Source: Aristolochia californica (taxonomy: Eukaryota; Streptophyta; Magnoliopsida; Piperales; Aristolochiaceae). From it: a stretch of DNA of 64,000 nt. The DNA lies in contig JARWKL010000008.1 of NCBI GenBank assembly GCA_029961685.1, positions 31,807,619 through 31,871,618 on the forward strand. Reading direction: 5' to 3'. The position numbers and the translations under genes were made by a program. How positions within the stretch are numbered: position 1 is the stretch's first letter; the number at the start of each line of letters is the position of its first letter. Below the pieces are notes generated by a model. That model worked only from the letters and a program-made list of their open reading frames with translations, ran no database searches and was not told where the DNA came from. Below, piece by piece: positions 13,500-24,514 of the stretch.

Positions 13500-14049
13500 A
13501 CACCCACATCAGGACAATTGCAAGGCCGGCCACCTCACTTGCCACCAAAACCAGAAACAAAACCAGACTCCTCCTCTGTAATCTTCTACAGTCTCTTCAA
13601 TCCTATATCTTCCCCTCTTCTGCAGCCTCTCCGTCCTATATTTTCTCCTCTTCTCCTTGTTTTTTTTTCTTCTTCCTCTTCTTCGGCTGAGAGGGTGAGA
13701 ACAAGAGCGAGAGGAGACTTTGATGGATTATCTATTACCCGCCCCTGGTCTGAGAGTTAAAATCTTTTGCAACTGAAAAGCTGAGACGTCTCTGGGCTTT
13801 ACTTTGCATAATTTGACTGGAGAGTGAGTTTTTGGGATGTGGGTTTTTTTTTTGGTTTTCATCGGAAGAACTAAAAATCCCTAAAAGCTGAACTGTCTAT
13901 TTTCTTGATCCAGTTGCAGAATTCACCCGAAATATGCAGAGCTAGCTTCTGTGGTGGCTATTTTCCCTAGGCTTTCAGTGGTGGGGGACTTGTCTCTTTC
14001 TTCTTCTGCCCCACCTCTACCGTCTGTTCCCTTCTGAAATTCATTTCTT
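13500..14049 (+). promoter_or_regulatory. Pyrimidine-rich 5'-leader-like sequence
   Basis: Rich in CTTC and TCTCC, like the 5' untranslated region of a plant gene, and with an 80-codon open frame (13518-13760) that I do not recognise. It stops at a (CT)n run, beyond which XPB pseudogene sequence begins in the opposite orientation. It may be the start of a lost gene. The call is tentative. Confidence 0.3.
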
Positions 14050-14070
14050 TCTCTCTCTCTCTCTCTCTCT
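14050..14070. repeat. (CT)n tract at the end of XPB copy 1
   Basis: The XPB homology ends within about 15 bp of this run, so the tract marks the 3' breakpoint of the pseudogene. Confidence 0.85.
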
Positions 14071-14084
14071 ATCTATCAGCAAAC

Positions 14085-17000
14085 ACAATGATCTTATCAC
14101 AGCGTGCTCATGAAACCGGATAAGAAACTCACATGCCCTGAATTTATTTGGGTTCATTACATATAAAGCCTGAAAGAACAAAGACCGTTGCAAAGAAATA
14201 AATAAGACCACAATTTTATTCAGAAAATAAAATATAAGAACAGTTAAGCAGGAAAGAAGAGTAACTAATAGAAATACTCTTTGGGTGAAGCAGACTGTTA
14301 ACATCCTAAAAATAAGAGCATGATGACATAAACACAGTATCAATGTATTTTTTAATAACAATCCAATTAGTTTATGACGGTGCATTTCCATGATTTCAGT
14401 GTGAAATTCCCCAATACAACAAATAAAACTGTAAAGATTGTACATGTTCAATACCAAAATCATGGCGTACTCATCTGAAGGGTGAACTTCTACATATGCT
14501 GACTCCTACCAAAAGAGAGATCTAAGTTGGTTGAAGTCAAAATCAAGTTACTTCAACACTATGGGCAATTCATTAACGAAGTCAGCTTCATGCAGATTAA
14601 ATTAATAAACCCATCCACTTGAAAAAATAAAGTATATCTAGGTAGTCATTTTAAAATGTAAATTCACTTAAATTAGTCTAGGAACCAGGACTATTAACAC
14701 CTCGAAATTGTTGGAAAATTGTAATGTCACTAAAAATTGCTTTGTCAATTGATATACACTTAAAGATGTAAAATTACTATATGCTAAGAGGCACAAGCTC
14801 TCACAATGCATAACAGCTGTCAATAAGAAATATAGGACATAACATATTTCATAGTTAAGGCAATCAAAATCAGAAACTGTTTTTTTACATAACCAAATTT
14901 ATGAATAATCTAGAAAGGTGAAAATACAAACGAGTGCAGAGAGCATATGTAACTAATCTATTTTTTTTAGAATTTTTTTCTTCAAATATTCTAAAAAAAA
15001 AATCTTTTGTCATTGGACACCATACTTCAGCACACTGAACATTTGCAATGAACCCTCCTTTTACAAGATCCAACTAGTTTGCTTCATATAATTTAGGGCC
15101 AATAAGAAAGTTCAAATCTGTGATACATTCATCCTCTCTCACGAGGGTTGCTGTGGTATGAAGTTCGAAAGTCAGTTCCTAGCAAATATGAAGAGTGAAG
15201 ACAACATTCTTTAAGAAGGGCAGATCCAAAATCCATCAAATACCAATACTGACCAGTTAGCCCAAGTTTACAATGAGATTTAGGGATACTAATGACCTTC
15301 TGAAACATATGTACAGGGACAACATGCACCTGAAAACACCGTTTGAAACCCAAATAAAAGGAAATAGTAAGAAAAATTCAATTAGAAAGCACAAGAAGCA
15401 GGTAGATAATCTCCTAAGTAAAGAATGTGTAAATCAACAATGTGAAAGAGTTTAAATTTAATGAAATCTTTATTTAAGAGCACCAAGATCATATATCCAT
15501 GTCAGGAACTGCTTAACCTCACAAGCCTAGTGTGCAATCCACGTCCATTAGTGACAACACACAATTCACTAACCAAAATGATCAAGAAATGATGCTGCAT
15601 AAATGCACTTTGTATATACAACAAACAACTTAGCTACACTGAAGCAGTTGCTCCGAAAATCATCCACTTAAGAACCGGTACTCAGCAAGAGGGGAGGTCA
15701 TAGTTCAAAATAGTTTTCCCTCATGGTCTAACAACTAAAATTATCTAATAGGTGAGAGTTTTGGATCATAGCCCATACTCTATTTCATATTTTATGTTGC
15801 TTTTTGCCATTGACATCAATTTTTCCTTTCTTCCATTAAACACCTACTATAATTCCAAACAATACACACATAACTAAAATATAGCTTTACACAAGAAATG
15901 TACCTCATCCATGAGAAGCAAACCCCATTCTTGATTTCTTATCTCCTCAATTATCTTCTCAGACTCTTCAGACCTTTTCCCGCCAAAAGCAACCATGTTA
16001 TAAGTTGTACAACCACACCAGCATTACCACGAAATCTCTCTTTACTATTAGAAGTGAAACGACATATCTGATCATCTCGAATAGTAGACCACAACTTGAA
16101 TCGGAAGGCCCACTGGTCTACAGAAACAACATTTGTTGCTAAATAGAGGCAACCCTTTCGTATTTGACAGGTTGCAGAGACACCAACAAGAGACTTCCCG
16201 GCCCCACAAGGAAGAACTATAATTCCAGATCTTGCTCTTCCTGCAATTTACTACAAGTTCACCCTCATGTTGAAAAATCTATAATCGAAACAGAAAAGAC
16301 CAAGCTACACAGAGAAGTAAAGAAAATAATCAAATCTCAACTTTAAGACACAAATGTTTAAAGAAAGGTGTGAACCTAGCATCCAATTTAAGAGATCATT
16401 TCTTAAATGAAAGCCTCTGGGTATACACATCCAAGGTGGTCTTCTTCAAAACCAACATTATTTCTAACAAGTGACTGACAATTGACAGCTTGCACCCACC
16501 AATTGTGGGCTCATACCATGAAGAGGCTCACTCATGTTAGAGCAAATTGACAGCCTCATCATTGCCACATTATTCAATCCTCTACATAGGACAAACTCCT
16601 ACATAACTCAGTAGCATGATGTCTTTGCAAGTGCAAGGATGTGGTAGCATTGACCAACCAACTCTAGGCCACCTCTTGGGTGGTACATCCAAAGCTGGCA
16701 CCCTCAAAATAGCAAATAATCGAGCCACACAGGTTCTCGACATTGCATCTACAAGGTCAAGTAATATAAGAAGAAAAGTTCAAATATAAACGTACAACAA
16801 ATCAATATGCTTGGACAAGATGCAGAACACCAATCAGTAAAATGTAGTTCAACTAATTTGTGGCAGAAAACACAAAAACCAAGGCACAACAAGAATTGTT
16901 TTTACAACGACAACAAGTAAAAAGAAAGAATTTATTAAGAAATACATGGAACAACCAGACTATTTGATAGGAGAAAATGAAAGCAAATGTAGAAAAGGAT

Positions 17001-18031
17001 TATCAAGAATGGATATGATAATATTATGCTTCATTAACATATATTCTTGATATAGAATCTTATATGATATAGATCGCGATATAAGATATCACCAAGCACT
17101 ATGTCAGTACAACAACTCCAAATGACTGGCCACCACAACGGAAGTTCTGAAATTTAATTTTTTTCATCCAATAGCATCACCACCAAAGTTCCTGATAAGT
17201 TACTTTAAATAGACCATGTCAGACATTTGGTATTCCACACTACAAAAGAGAGCAGCCTACTTCCAACTACATGATTCTTTAAATTTTTGGTAATAGAAAA
17301 ATCAGTTGAAATTGCACCTATCATGATGGAGATGTCCACTGGTAAGCATGATTATGTTTGGCCTATGTGACAATCACTACCAAGATGAACTAAGATTATA
17401 CATGAAATTGGAAGAAATCATTGATGACCAATGTGTGTAATATCCAGTTCTAGTGCACTAGCCAATGTAGCCTCTCTGAGAATTCTACACAATGTCTTCA
17501 ACAGTCTCAACTATTTTGCTGGAGAGTTATATTGACATGAAAAATATTGTCTTACAATAGGCGTCACCATTTCCAAACATTTTACTGAGACTCTTTTCTT
17601 GGTATGGGCGTGGCTGAGGCTGAGGCTTCAATTCCATGTTTAAGTCAGGATTCACCTGTAGTTAACAACATCAAGTCAACAACATACCCATGATGTGTGA
17701 CAAGGAACAAAACTGGCAGAACATCAAGCATTTGTGAGAAATAAAGCTTACTGTATCATTTCTGAAGTCATACTCCTCCAACATGGAATAATTTAATGCA
17801 TTTGGTAAGCACCTTTGCTTGACACTTTCAACCTGTAAATGTTTAAGTTAGGTCAAAAAAATTATAACCACTAATCACTTAAATATACATCATCATTCAT
17901 AGACCACCCTACCTGAGCAGGATCTATTTCAAAAGAATGGGTTTCTTTCTCTTCAGCTACTGCTGCCACATCAGCACCAGTGAACAACTCAAAGCTTTGC
18001 TAACTGTAAATACATCACTTCCTTGTGAACC
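14085..18031 (-). pseudogene. XPB: XPB/ERCC3 TFIIH helicase, copy 1, central exons only
   Basis: Minus-strand exons match plant XPB, the 3'-5' helicase/translocase of TFIIH used in transcription initiation and nucleotide excision repair. Recognised exons, 5' to 3': 17913-18031 (ETHSFEIDPAQ), 17752-17832 (QRCLPNALNY, EEYDFRNDT), 17568-17655 ([15 protein letters not shown]), 15904-16240 (Walker [17 protein letters not shown]), 15254-15329 (SHCKLGLTG), about 14960-15150 (ATLVRE, LDLVKGGFIANVQ), 14085-14169 (ALYVMNPNKFRACEF). Splice sites are mostly canonical. It is dead: a 28-bp deletion in exon 17913-18031 compared with copy 2, a 1-bp loss in exon 15904-16240 after GNAGVVV, and a Trp-to-TAG change before LDLVKGG. 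The 5' end is cut by viral DNA at about 18033 and the 3' end by a (CT)n tract. Confidence 0.88.
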
Positions 18032-18033
18032 CT
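16371..18033. repeat. Direct repeat B, copy 1 (XPB segment)
   Basis: This stretch starts GTGTGAACCTAGCATCC. It recurs at 53146-59677 in the same orientation; there it is split by the hAT element. It covers three XPB exons and their introns. Confidence 0.9.
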
Positions 18034-18838
18034 ACATAATACTTTCTTCAGGACTAATTATTTTTTCTTCTCTAAATTTCAGGTTCCATTCTAATCCTGC
18101 TAAGACATCTGGGGAATATTTGATGGACTTAATTTTTTTAATTCCCTTACCTATTAGATTTACTACATCGTCAATCTTGACTTTAAACCAAGTGGTACTA
18201 GAACAAGTGCATCTCCCTAAAAATCCAATGCATAATAAAAGATTGTTTCCTACAAAGGATTCATATCCTTTTGTCTGAATACCTATTTTAATATATTTCC
18301 TAAAATCTTGTAATCCTATAAGAAAATCAGGGGAACAATAAAATATTCCTCCGTTCTGGTTCATGTCTACTTCGGTAATCCCTAACATAGCCTTTTTAGG
18401 ATCTGCCCATCTATCATCATAGATGCTAAGAAGAGTTTAAGTTCCTAAATGTTTTCTCCCTAATCCTTTAACTCCTATGACGATTAAACCTAAATGAATC
18501 AAAGTATATAATTTCTTAATTTCTTTGAAGGCTTGTTCTGCTATTAAATTTATGTTTACTGAATATTTTCCTACACAGCTAATTTGAATTTCTCTATAAT
18601 GTCTAAATAATCCAGTGTTGAAATTTAAAGGTCCTGTTCTATATAGTTGTCTAGGATTAAGAAGGTTAACTTGATTGTTACTGAATAAAGTAATATCTTG
18701 ATCTATATCTATTCTTTCATCTAATTGTATGTCTCGTTGATCTACACTTCTTCCTGTTATCCTATCTATTATATTAAGGTTTCTAGAGGAACTTCCTATT
18801 TATGAGGTGATTCCTTCACCTCATTGTGAAAGTGCCAT
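18034..18838 (-). pseudogene. Viral ORF1, movement-protein part (copy V1)
   Basis: Minus-strand ORF1 start (ATG at 18838, MALSQ) followed at once by an in-frame TGA at codon 6. The frame then reads through the movement-protein core with WADPKKAMLGITEVDMNQN and FVGNNLLLCIGFLGRC in other copies. A frame change lies near 18150. The fragment ends at 18034, where it joins the XPB exon border. The movement protein would carry viral DNA or virions through plasmodesmata. Confidence 0.85.
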
Positions 18839-19183
18839 GATTTTGTAGTTGCTAATATTCTAGGTTCTATTTTGTTGGGATCCTTTACTCGTTTTAAGAT
18901 AATCTAGGTTTTATGCTAATTTTTCTGTTCTTATTCTTAAGTTTCTTGTTTATTCTTGTATTTTTTTTAAATTGATTTCTATTTCTGTTAATTTACTTTG
19001 TAGATTATTTCCTAGACTTATAATAAGGTCTATGATGCTATTGAGCTGAGGGTTATTTCCGTGAAGAATATGTTCTTCACTATTAAAATGACACCTAAGA
19101 GTATTAGGTCCTATATATTTTGTATCAAATCTTGTAGGAAGTCTAAGGTCTAAATAATCTATTTTTCTGAAAGGTTCCAGGTC
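18839..19183 (-). pseudogene. Viral ORF d remnant (copy V1)
   Basis: Remnant of the coiled-coil ORF that sits between the primer site and ORF1 in other copies. It begins after TAA-GAC with a CTG codon and has the LRCHFN-like motif, but several indels disrupt it. Confidence 0.6.
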
Positions 19184-19188
19184 TTATA

Positions 19189-19201
19189 GGCTCTGATACC
19201 A
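19189..19201 (-). promoter_or_regulatory. tRNA-Met primer-binding site (copy V1)
   Basis: Minus strand reads TGGTATCAGAGCC, complementary to the 3' end of plant initiator tRNA-Met, as in all Caulimoviridae. It primes minus-strand DNA synthesis on the viral RNA. Confidence 0.9.
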
Positions 19202-19226
19202 AATTCAAAGGGGTACTCTATTTAAA

Positions 19227-19418
19227 TTAATCAGGAGTATTTAAATCTGGAGTATTTGAAGGTCTTTGTCTTTGAAGTCTTTGTCTTCTGGGTGTAAAAA
19301 CTTGTCTAGGGGTTTCTACGAACCTTCTATAGGAATATAAAGATAAAGTAAAACAAATACAATTAAAAATGAAAAGATTACAGATAACTATCACTAAAGC
19401 TATTAGAAAAAATATCAT
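19227..19418 (-). CDS. Viral membrane ORF c (copy V1, longest form)
   Basis: 63-codon ORF with a hydrophobic N-terminal segment of about 28 residues (starts MIFFLIALVIVIC), then RRFVETPR and a basic, Pro/Thr-rich tail. It ends about 25 nt before the primer site. Its ATG overlaps the stop of ORF b (ATGA on the minus strand). The same ORF, with the same start overlap, occurs in five other places in the cluster. I know no named family. A one-pass membrane protein is the simplest reading. Confidence 0.6.
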   Translation of the reverse strand: MIFFLIALVIVICNLFIFNCICFTLSLYSYRRFVETPRQVFTPRRQRLQRQRPSNTPDLNTPD

Positions 19419-19567
19419 GCGTCTAAAATTCTAATTATAATATTAGCAATTAAAAATATATAAGATTCTAGAATATTTTCTAATTGTTCTGGCAGAAAGA
19501 CAAAATATCCAAATAACTCTATTACTATGATTCCTAAGAACAGGATGCTAGAATAAGTTCCTATAGT
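19415..19567 (-). CDS. Viral membrane ORF b (copy V1)
   Basis: 51-codon open frame with two hydrophobic stretches around a YFVFLPEQLEN-like loop. No ATG follows the upstream stop, so it would need a non-AUG start (a CTG lies at codon 9). The frame is exactly 153 nt in V1, in the left palindrome arm, in the 27.8 kb unit and in the 38.0 kb unit. It ends in TGA overlapping the ATG of ORF c. Confidence 0.5.
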   Translation of the reverse strand, partial: TIGTYSSILFLGIIVIELFGYFVFLPEQLENILESYIFLIANIIIRILDA

Positions 19568-19815
19568 TTAAATCTTTTACCGTAATGTAAAGCTTTGTAA
19601 AACAGGGCTAAGTATAGTAAAAGATAGGTAGGAAGAGTAAAAATTTTCTAAAAAGCTGTTTGATTAAATTATCAACTAGCCAAAAAAACATAAACGGTAC
19701 AACGGCATTGTGACTTCCGAGAGCGACGCTTGGCTCAAAAGAGGCAGAGGCGTCTGTCAGGGCGTAGCCCTCACCCAGTAGTTTCCAGCCTAATATACCT
19801 TTTATGTATAGACAC

Positions 19816-19820
<5 letters not shown>

Positions 19821-19854
<34 letters not shown>
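19821..19854. repeat. (TA)n microsatellite in viral leader
   Basis: Run of alternating A and T within the V1 leader, at a place where other copies have only a short TATAGATTGTGTG. It is therefore an expansion within this copy. Confidence 0.9.
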
Positions 19855-19857
<3 letters not shown>

Positions 19858-19862
19858 TATTC

Positions 19863-19934
19863 TTAACAGACAATAAAAGCAGTATGGATTAAACATGTAA
19901 GAACAATTCCTAGGGTAATCAAAAGCACAAGCAT
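19863..19934 (-). CDS. Viral micro-ORF a (copy V1)
   Basis: 72-nt ORF (23 aa) that is a single hydrophobic helix starting MLVLLITLG and ending TAFIVC. The same 72-nt frame occurs at 24796-24867, 26620-26691, 32041-32112, 37403-37474 and 38911-38982. Many differences between copies are third-position or conservative. Confidence 0.6.
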   Translation of the reverse strand: MLVLLITLGIVLTCLIHTAFIVC

Positions 19935-20600
19935 AGAAAGGATTTTTGAAATCAACTAGGATGTGTAATTCCCGAGAGGCATACTTTAGATCAAAGCTGT
20001 TTAAATCTTTATTCTCACTCCTTCAGGTATAGGGAACCCAAGACATAGAGAGGTGTGCAATTTCCTAGCACTGTAATGCTTCTTCCACGGGCTCCAGTAT
20101 TTAGTCCCAAGATAAACAAAGCCCTCAAATCTCCTTGGGTATAAACGGGCAGGAACAAGGGACACATGGACCATGAAACACCAGAGGAATACAACAATGT
20201 TTTTATTCTGTGCTTGGGATTGACCCTGGATTAGAGGAGAGAGGTACAGACTTAAACAGACAAAGATCTAAAGTTTCCCCTTAGGGAAGTTCTGAAGGCT
20301 GAAAGAAAATAACTAGGATGCACACTTACTTTGGAAGCAAGAGTTGGTCGTAGGTGAACACAGAAAGAAAAGAAAAGGAAGCTCATGGGTGGAAGATCAA
20401 GGAGGAAACAAACTGCACTCTTTCATTCATATCTTGTGAAATATAGCCAAGGGTTGTCAACACTTGGAGACAAAGGGAATCAATCACCCAGGTGCTCATT
20501 GGGCCCCATTGTCAGTGAGTTTTCTCTGACTGCTTTCCAGGTGTGCGGTTACAAAAAATAAACTGTACAAAAAGTATACAAAGTCAAAAGGTACAATAAT
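19935..20600 (-). promoter_or_regulatory. Viral leader and promoter (copy V1)
   Basis: Minus-strand leader with the same landmarks as the other copies: TCCCCTTAGGGAAGT-type inverted sequence, the cap-proximal short-ORF region near 20420 and a weak TATA-like CTATATTTC near 20442. It ends near the (CT)n tract at 20605. Confidence 0.7.
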
Positions 20601-20604
20601 GGAA

Positions 20605-20642
20605 TCTCTCTCTCTCTCTGTCTCTCTCTCTCTCTATCTCTT
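20605..20642. repeat. (CT)n tract at a viral junction
   Basis: Separates the V1 promoter region (minus) from a reverse-transcriptase fragment (minus). Confidence 0.9.
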
Positions 20643-20814
20643 TTACTAAATATCTTCTTATCTTGAATCCTATTAATTAACTGTGATTTGTCTGGTATGT
20701 TATAACTGTCAGTAATAGTATTATCATTTAATCTTTTATAATTTATAACCATTCTAGAATTGCCTCTTTTTTGTTCACTATGTTTTTTTACTATAAAAGC
20801 AGTAGATCTATGAG
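20643..20814 (-). pseudogene. Viral RT N-terminal fragment
   Basis: Minus strand reads NSRMVINYKRLND and YNIPDKSQLINRIQDK, the first RT finger motifs. At about 20815 the sequence flips to plus-strand RT, a head-to-head joint. Confidence 0.85.
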
Positions 20815-21796
20815 GGCATTTACATGCCCTGAAGGACATTTTGAATGGTTAATCATACCGTTTTATTTAAAGAATGCACCTGCTATTTTCCAAAGGAAAA
20901 TGGATGACATATTTAGAAAATATGATACTTTTGTTTTAGTTTATATAGACAACATTTTAGTCTTCAGCAAAACCATTGAAGAACATATAGGACACTTACA
21001 ATTAGTACTAGCCACATTCATGCAAGAAGGAATCATTATTAGTAAAACAAAAATAGAATTATTTAAAGAATACATTAAATTCTTAGGAGTTAATATAGGT
21101 CAAGGACAGATAGAATTACAAGAACACATTTCCAAGAAAATTCTAGAAATGCCAGATGACCCATCGCATACAAAACAACTTCAAAGATTTTTAGGATTAG
21201 TAAATTATGCTAGACCCTTCCTTAAAGACATAGGAAAAATCATTGGTCCTTTGTATGGAAAAACTTCCCCTATAGGCCAAAAATTCTTTAATCAAGAAGA
21301 CAAAAATTTGGTAAAAAAAGTCCAAGAAAAAATTCAAACTTTGTCCAAATTACAAATGTCTTTAGACTCTGATTACCTTATAATAGAAACTGATGGAAGT
21401 AACTTAGGATGGGGTGGTGTTCTTATCTCCAAACTGCATAAGTACACTGAAAAAGAGCAAGAAAAAATTTGTAGCTATTCTAGTGGAAAATTTAAAGAAA
21501 AAGGAAATATGAGTAGCATAGACTCAGAAATCCTAACAGTAATGTATTCTTTAGAGTCTTTTAGAATATTCATTATTAATAAACTAGAATTTACTTTAAG
21601 AACAGATTGCGAAGCAATAGTCAAATATTTTCAAAGAAGTAAGGAGAATAAAATAAGCAGAAGAAGGTGGTTAAATTTAGTAGATATTATTACAAGAAAT
21701 GGATATAGAATAGAATTTGAACATATTAAAGGTAAAAATAATAGTCTTGTAGATACATTAAGTAGACGATTTTTTTATTCTTCCCTTGTCAATTGA
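20815..21796 (+). pseudogene. Viral RT and RNase H (copy V2)
   Basis: 327-codon open stretch from FTCPEGHFEW through the RT palm into the connection (LGLVNYARPF) and RNase H (ETDGSNLGWGG, SIDSEILTVMYSLESF, HIKGKNNSLVDTLSRRF), ending at the natural ORF1 stop. The RT catalytic box reads YIDN where the other copies read YIDD, so this RT could not polymerise. The 5' end is an inversion joint. It is the least interrupted RT/RNase H frame in the cluster. Confidence 0.9.
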
Positions 21797-21802
21797 ACAG
21801 AT

Positions 21803-22792
21803 CGATCCTCCAGACCAGATGTCCTCAAGACCATCGTCTTCCAGATTGAATAATTATGGTCAAGAATTCTTAAATTTTGGTAATCAGAAGTTAGTAGTTT
21901 TTCCCAGATCTAACATTACATTTAAGACTTAACACAAGAACAATGTTTGTTAGATAATTTATGGCTTTCTTACCAAAGAATTCCAAAAGACCAAAAATAT
22001 TTTTTAGCTAGTAATAAATAGCCTATCAGAATATTTTTGCCAGAAGAAGAAACGTTTTAACTTTTAAGTAGTTTTTAAAGGTAAAACTCCAGGAGTTTTT
22101 CATTCCTGGACAGAAGTAGTAGCAAGTATTCAAGATTTTCAAAGACCGATTTACCAAGGATTCAATAATTTACAAGAAGCTTTAGAAGCAGCAAAACTAA
22201 CTATTGGTACTAATTACTACATAGCCCCTTCACTAAGATTTATCAAAGAAGACCAAGTATCTTATGGAGTCGCCAAAGATACTCCTACAAAGATTATTTT
22301 CTGTGAGCATTGTGAGGCTTCATCCAAGACTATTTCAAAGATTAAATGAAAAGAGAAGATTCCTCTTAGAAAAGAATGCCTTCTAGAAAGAATATATTAG
22401 CACTTTGGAAGAAGAAAATCGCCAACTCAGAGCAAGATTGACAGGTAGTTTCTCTACCCAGATACCTACTAGTGTTGGTCATTCACTAGCTAGTCCAGCT
22501 CAAACGGTACTTGGTAAAGACAAAACAAATCCGTTGATGGCTGGACATTTGCCAAAAATGTCAGATGATAAAAGAAAGAAAATCAGCAGACAGATCCTGA
22601 TGAAATTAAAAGAATGATGAAAGAATATTTTCAAGAATATCTCAAAGACCAAGGATATGACAAGAATGACTCAGAAACATCTCTGGATCTATAGGTACTC
22701 AGACCATTCAGTGTTATTCCCAAGAAGAAGATGAAGATTTTGATTTTGACTCAGAAACCATTCATAATCTCACAACGTTGGCTGGCGAATAG
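21803..22792 (+). pseudogene. Viral ORF2 remnant (copy V2)
   Basis: Follows the ORF1 stop by 6 nt, but the start codon reads ATC instead of the ATG of the other copies. The viroplasmin-like (Cauli_VI) motif is at about 22078-22200 (GVFHSWTEVV, GFNNLQEALEAAK), then a coiled coil (LEEENRQLRARL) and an acidic end. Several frameshifts. Confidence 0.8.
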
Positions 22793-24016
22793 ACAAAAGC
22801 AATGAGAAGACTAAAATAGAAAAGAAGATTATTTTCAAAAAGAATAATAAAGTTAGAAAATACAAAAGACTATGATAACATAGAATAATCTCAACAACAC
22901 CATGGTTTCAGCCAGACAAAACCATGGTTTCAGCACAAGGACAGAAAATTCCAAACGACAAGACAAGCACACTGTTTGAGAAGACCGCTTTCCAGATCAT
23001 TAGACGCCCATAGTTTATACCCATGATTTTGTAAAAGGTTGTTGTTTTGATTTTTGCCCGCTGTTTTGGGCACCTGGTTTTTGACTTGTAAAAAGGAGTG
23101 TACTTTTCTTTTTTTGGCTTTGCATAACTCTCACCGTCCACCTGGAAGATTCTGGGGAAAGTTTATAGTCGATGGGGCCCAATGAGCACCCGGATAAACA
23201 CCTCTTTCGGCAAGTGTGTCAACAGAGTTTGCTTCGAAATAGCCCCCCTTGTACATTACAAAGGATATGAATGAAAGAGTGGGCTTTCCCAACTCCTTGC
23301 TTCCGATGTCTTCTACCTTTTCCATCCCGAAACTCTCCTAAACACTTTAGCTGCAACGTTTTCAAAGTAAGTCTTTTCTTTCTCTTTTAATTTCTACAGT
23401 TTAGGAGTCTTCCCAAAGGGAACTCCTCAAACTTTTTCTGTTTAGATTTGTAATGGTTTTCCCTTACTTTGGATTCATTTCAAGTGCTTAGAAAAAGCAT
23501 TGTGTAACCCTCTGAAGTTGCTTGGTCCAGAGTTTCGATTATATGCCCGTTGTTGTCCACAAAGACGTTAGGGATTCTTGAATTTTCGGAACATAGACGG
23601 AGCCCGTGGCTGAAGCTATATGCTAAGGAAGCACACACCTCTGTGTGTCTTGAGTGTCTGAGACTTGTCGAAAACCAGACAAAGATCTAAACAGTAAATA
23701 TTTTTGGAGCTACCTTTTGGAAGTTTTTACAAATCGATTTTACACCCTTCTTGTCTTTCCTCTTGCTATGCTTATCTTATTAGTCGTAATTGCTATTGTA
23801 TTTGTTAGTCTTACCCTTATAGCTTTTATAGTTTGTTACAAAAAAAAAAAAAAACAAAGGGTATTTCAGGCTGGAAACTATTGGGTGAGGGCTAAGCCCT
23901 GATAGGCGCCTCTGCTGAGCCAAGCATCACTCCCGGAAGCCACAACGCCAATGTACCTTTTATGTTTATTTGGCTTGGGTGAGGACTAAGCCCTGACATG
24001 TGCCTTTGTTGATCGT
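22793..24016 (+). promoter_or_regulatory. Viral promoter and leader (copy V2)
   Basis: Plus-strand intergenic region with the conserved upstream block CTCACCGTCCACCTGGAAG near 23130, a degraded TATA (GAAATAGCCCCCCTTG near 23236) and a splice-donor-like AAAGTAAGTC near 23366. The leader continues to the hairpin-forming GAGGGCTAAGCCCTGA near 23886. Confidence 0.75.
23768..23902 (+). CDS. Viral micro-ORF a, extended variant (copy V2)
   Basis: Same hydrophobic helix (starts MLILLVVIAIV, ends IAFIVC). The stop codon seen in all other copies is a Tyr codon here, so the frame runs on through a Lys-run for 45 codons in total. The divergence suggests an older copy. Confidence 0.45.
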   Translation: MLILLVVIAIVFVSLTLIAFIVCYKKKKKQRVFQAGNYWVRAKP

Positions 24017-24080
24017 TTTGGCTCTGAATAATACCAATTCAGGGGGATACCTACTTAACCTGGTGTATCTAAGGATCTCG
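24017..24080 (-). other. Fragment around the primer site, inverted
   Basis: Minus strand carries a degraded primer-site region (GGTATTATTCAGAGCC) and a CTTAGATACACC-like end of ORF c. The orientation flips against the preceding leader. Confidence 0.5.
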
Positions 24081-24152
24081 CTCTCTCTCTCTCTCTCTCT
24101 CTCAAGAGAAAAAGAAAAAATCTTATCCACAACTAGTGGACAGTTGGCCTGA
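24081..24152 (+). repeat. (CT)n tract followed by a conserved hairpin motif
   Basis: (CT)n at 24081-24103, then CAAGAGAAAAAGAAAAAATC and the inverted repeat TCCACAACTAGTGGA, ending ACAGTTGGCCTG. The same string follows (CT)n at 27668 and at 46200, always at a viral border. Confidence 0.85.
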
Positions 24153-24179
24153 TTTAATTTAGAGGGGGTACTAATTAAT

Positions 24180-24365
24180 CTAGTTTGGAGTATTTAAAGG
24201 TGAATTATTAGGAGATCTTTTTATTACTTGCTTTCTAGGTATAAATATTTTCCTAGGGGTTTCTACTACTCTTCTGTAGGAATAAAGGGATAATGTAAGA
24301 TAGATAATACTAAATATGAAAAGATTACAGATAACTATTGTTAATGTTATAAAAACAAAGATCAT
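24180..24365 (-). CDS. Viral membrane ORF c (left palindrome arm)
   Basis: 61 codons: hydrophobic N-terminus (MIFVFITLTIVIC), RRVVETPR, then a basic tail (RKIFIPRKQVIKRSP). Intact, and overlapping the stop of ORF b by ATGA. Confidence 0.6.
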   Translation of the reverse strand: MIFVFITLTIVICNLFIFSIIYLTLSLYSYRRVVETPRKIFIPRKQVIKRSPNNSPLNTPN

Positions 24366-24514
24366 GTATCTAATATTCTACCTATAATAATAGCAATTAA
24401 AAATATGTAAGAAACTAAAAGGTTTTCTAATTGTTCTGGCAGGAAAACAAAGTAATTAAATAATTCAACCACTAATATAAATAAAGACAGGATACTAGTA
24501 TAAGTTCCTATATT
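24362..24514 (-). CDS. Viral membrane ORF b (left palindrome arm)
   Basis: 153-nt open frame without an ATG start. Two hydrophobic stretches around the FVFLPEQLEN loop. It ends in the TGA that overlaps the ORF c start. Confidence 0.5.
   Translation of the reverse strand, partial: NIGTYTSILSLFILVVELFNYFVFLPEQLENLLVSYIFLIAIIIGRILDT

Noticed and set aside
14041..14463. 140-codon minus-strand frame
   Set aside because: Only its C-terminal part is XPB exon (ALYVMNPNKF...); the rest is intron and the end is the (CT)n run. It is covered by the XPB pseudogene.
20549..20839. 96-codon minus frame running through the (CT)n tract
   Set aside because: Mix of RT fragment and microsatellite translation (RERERQ-type repeats); not a gene.
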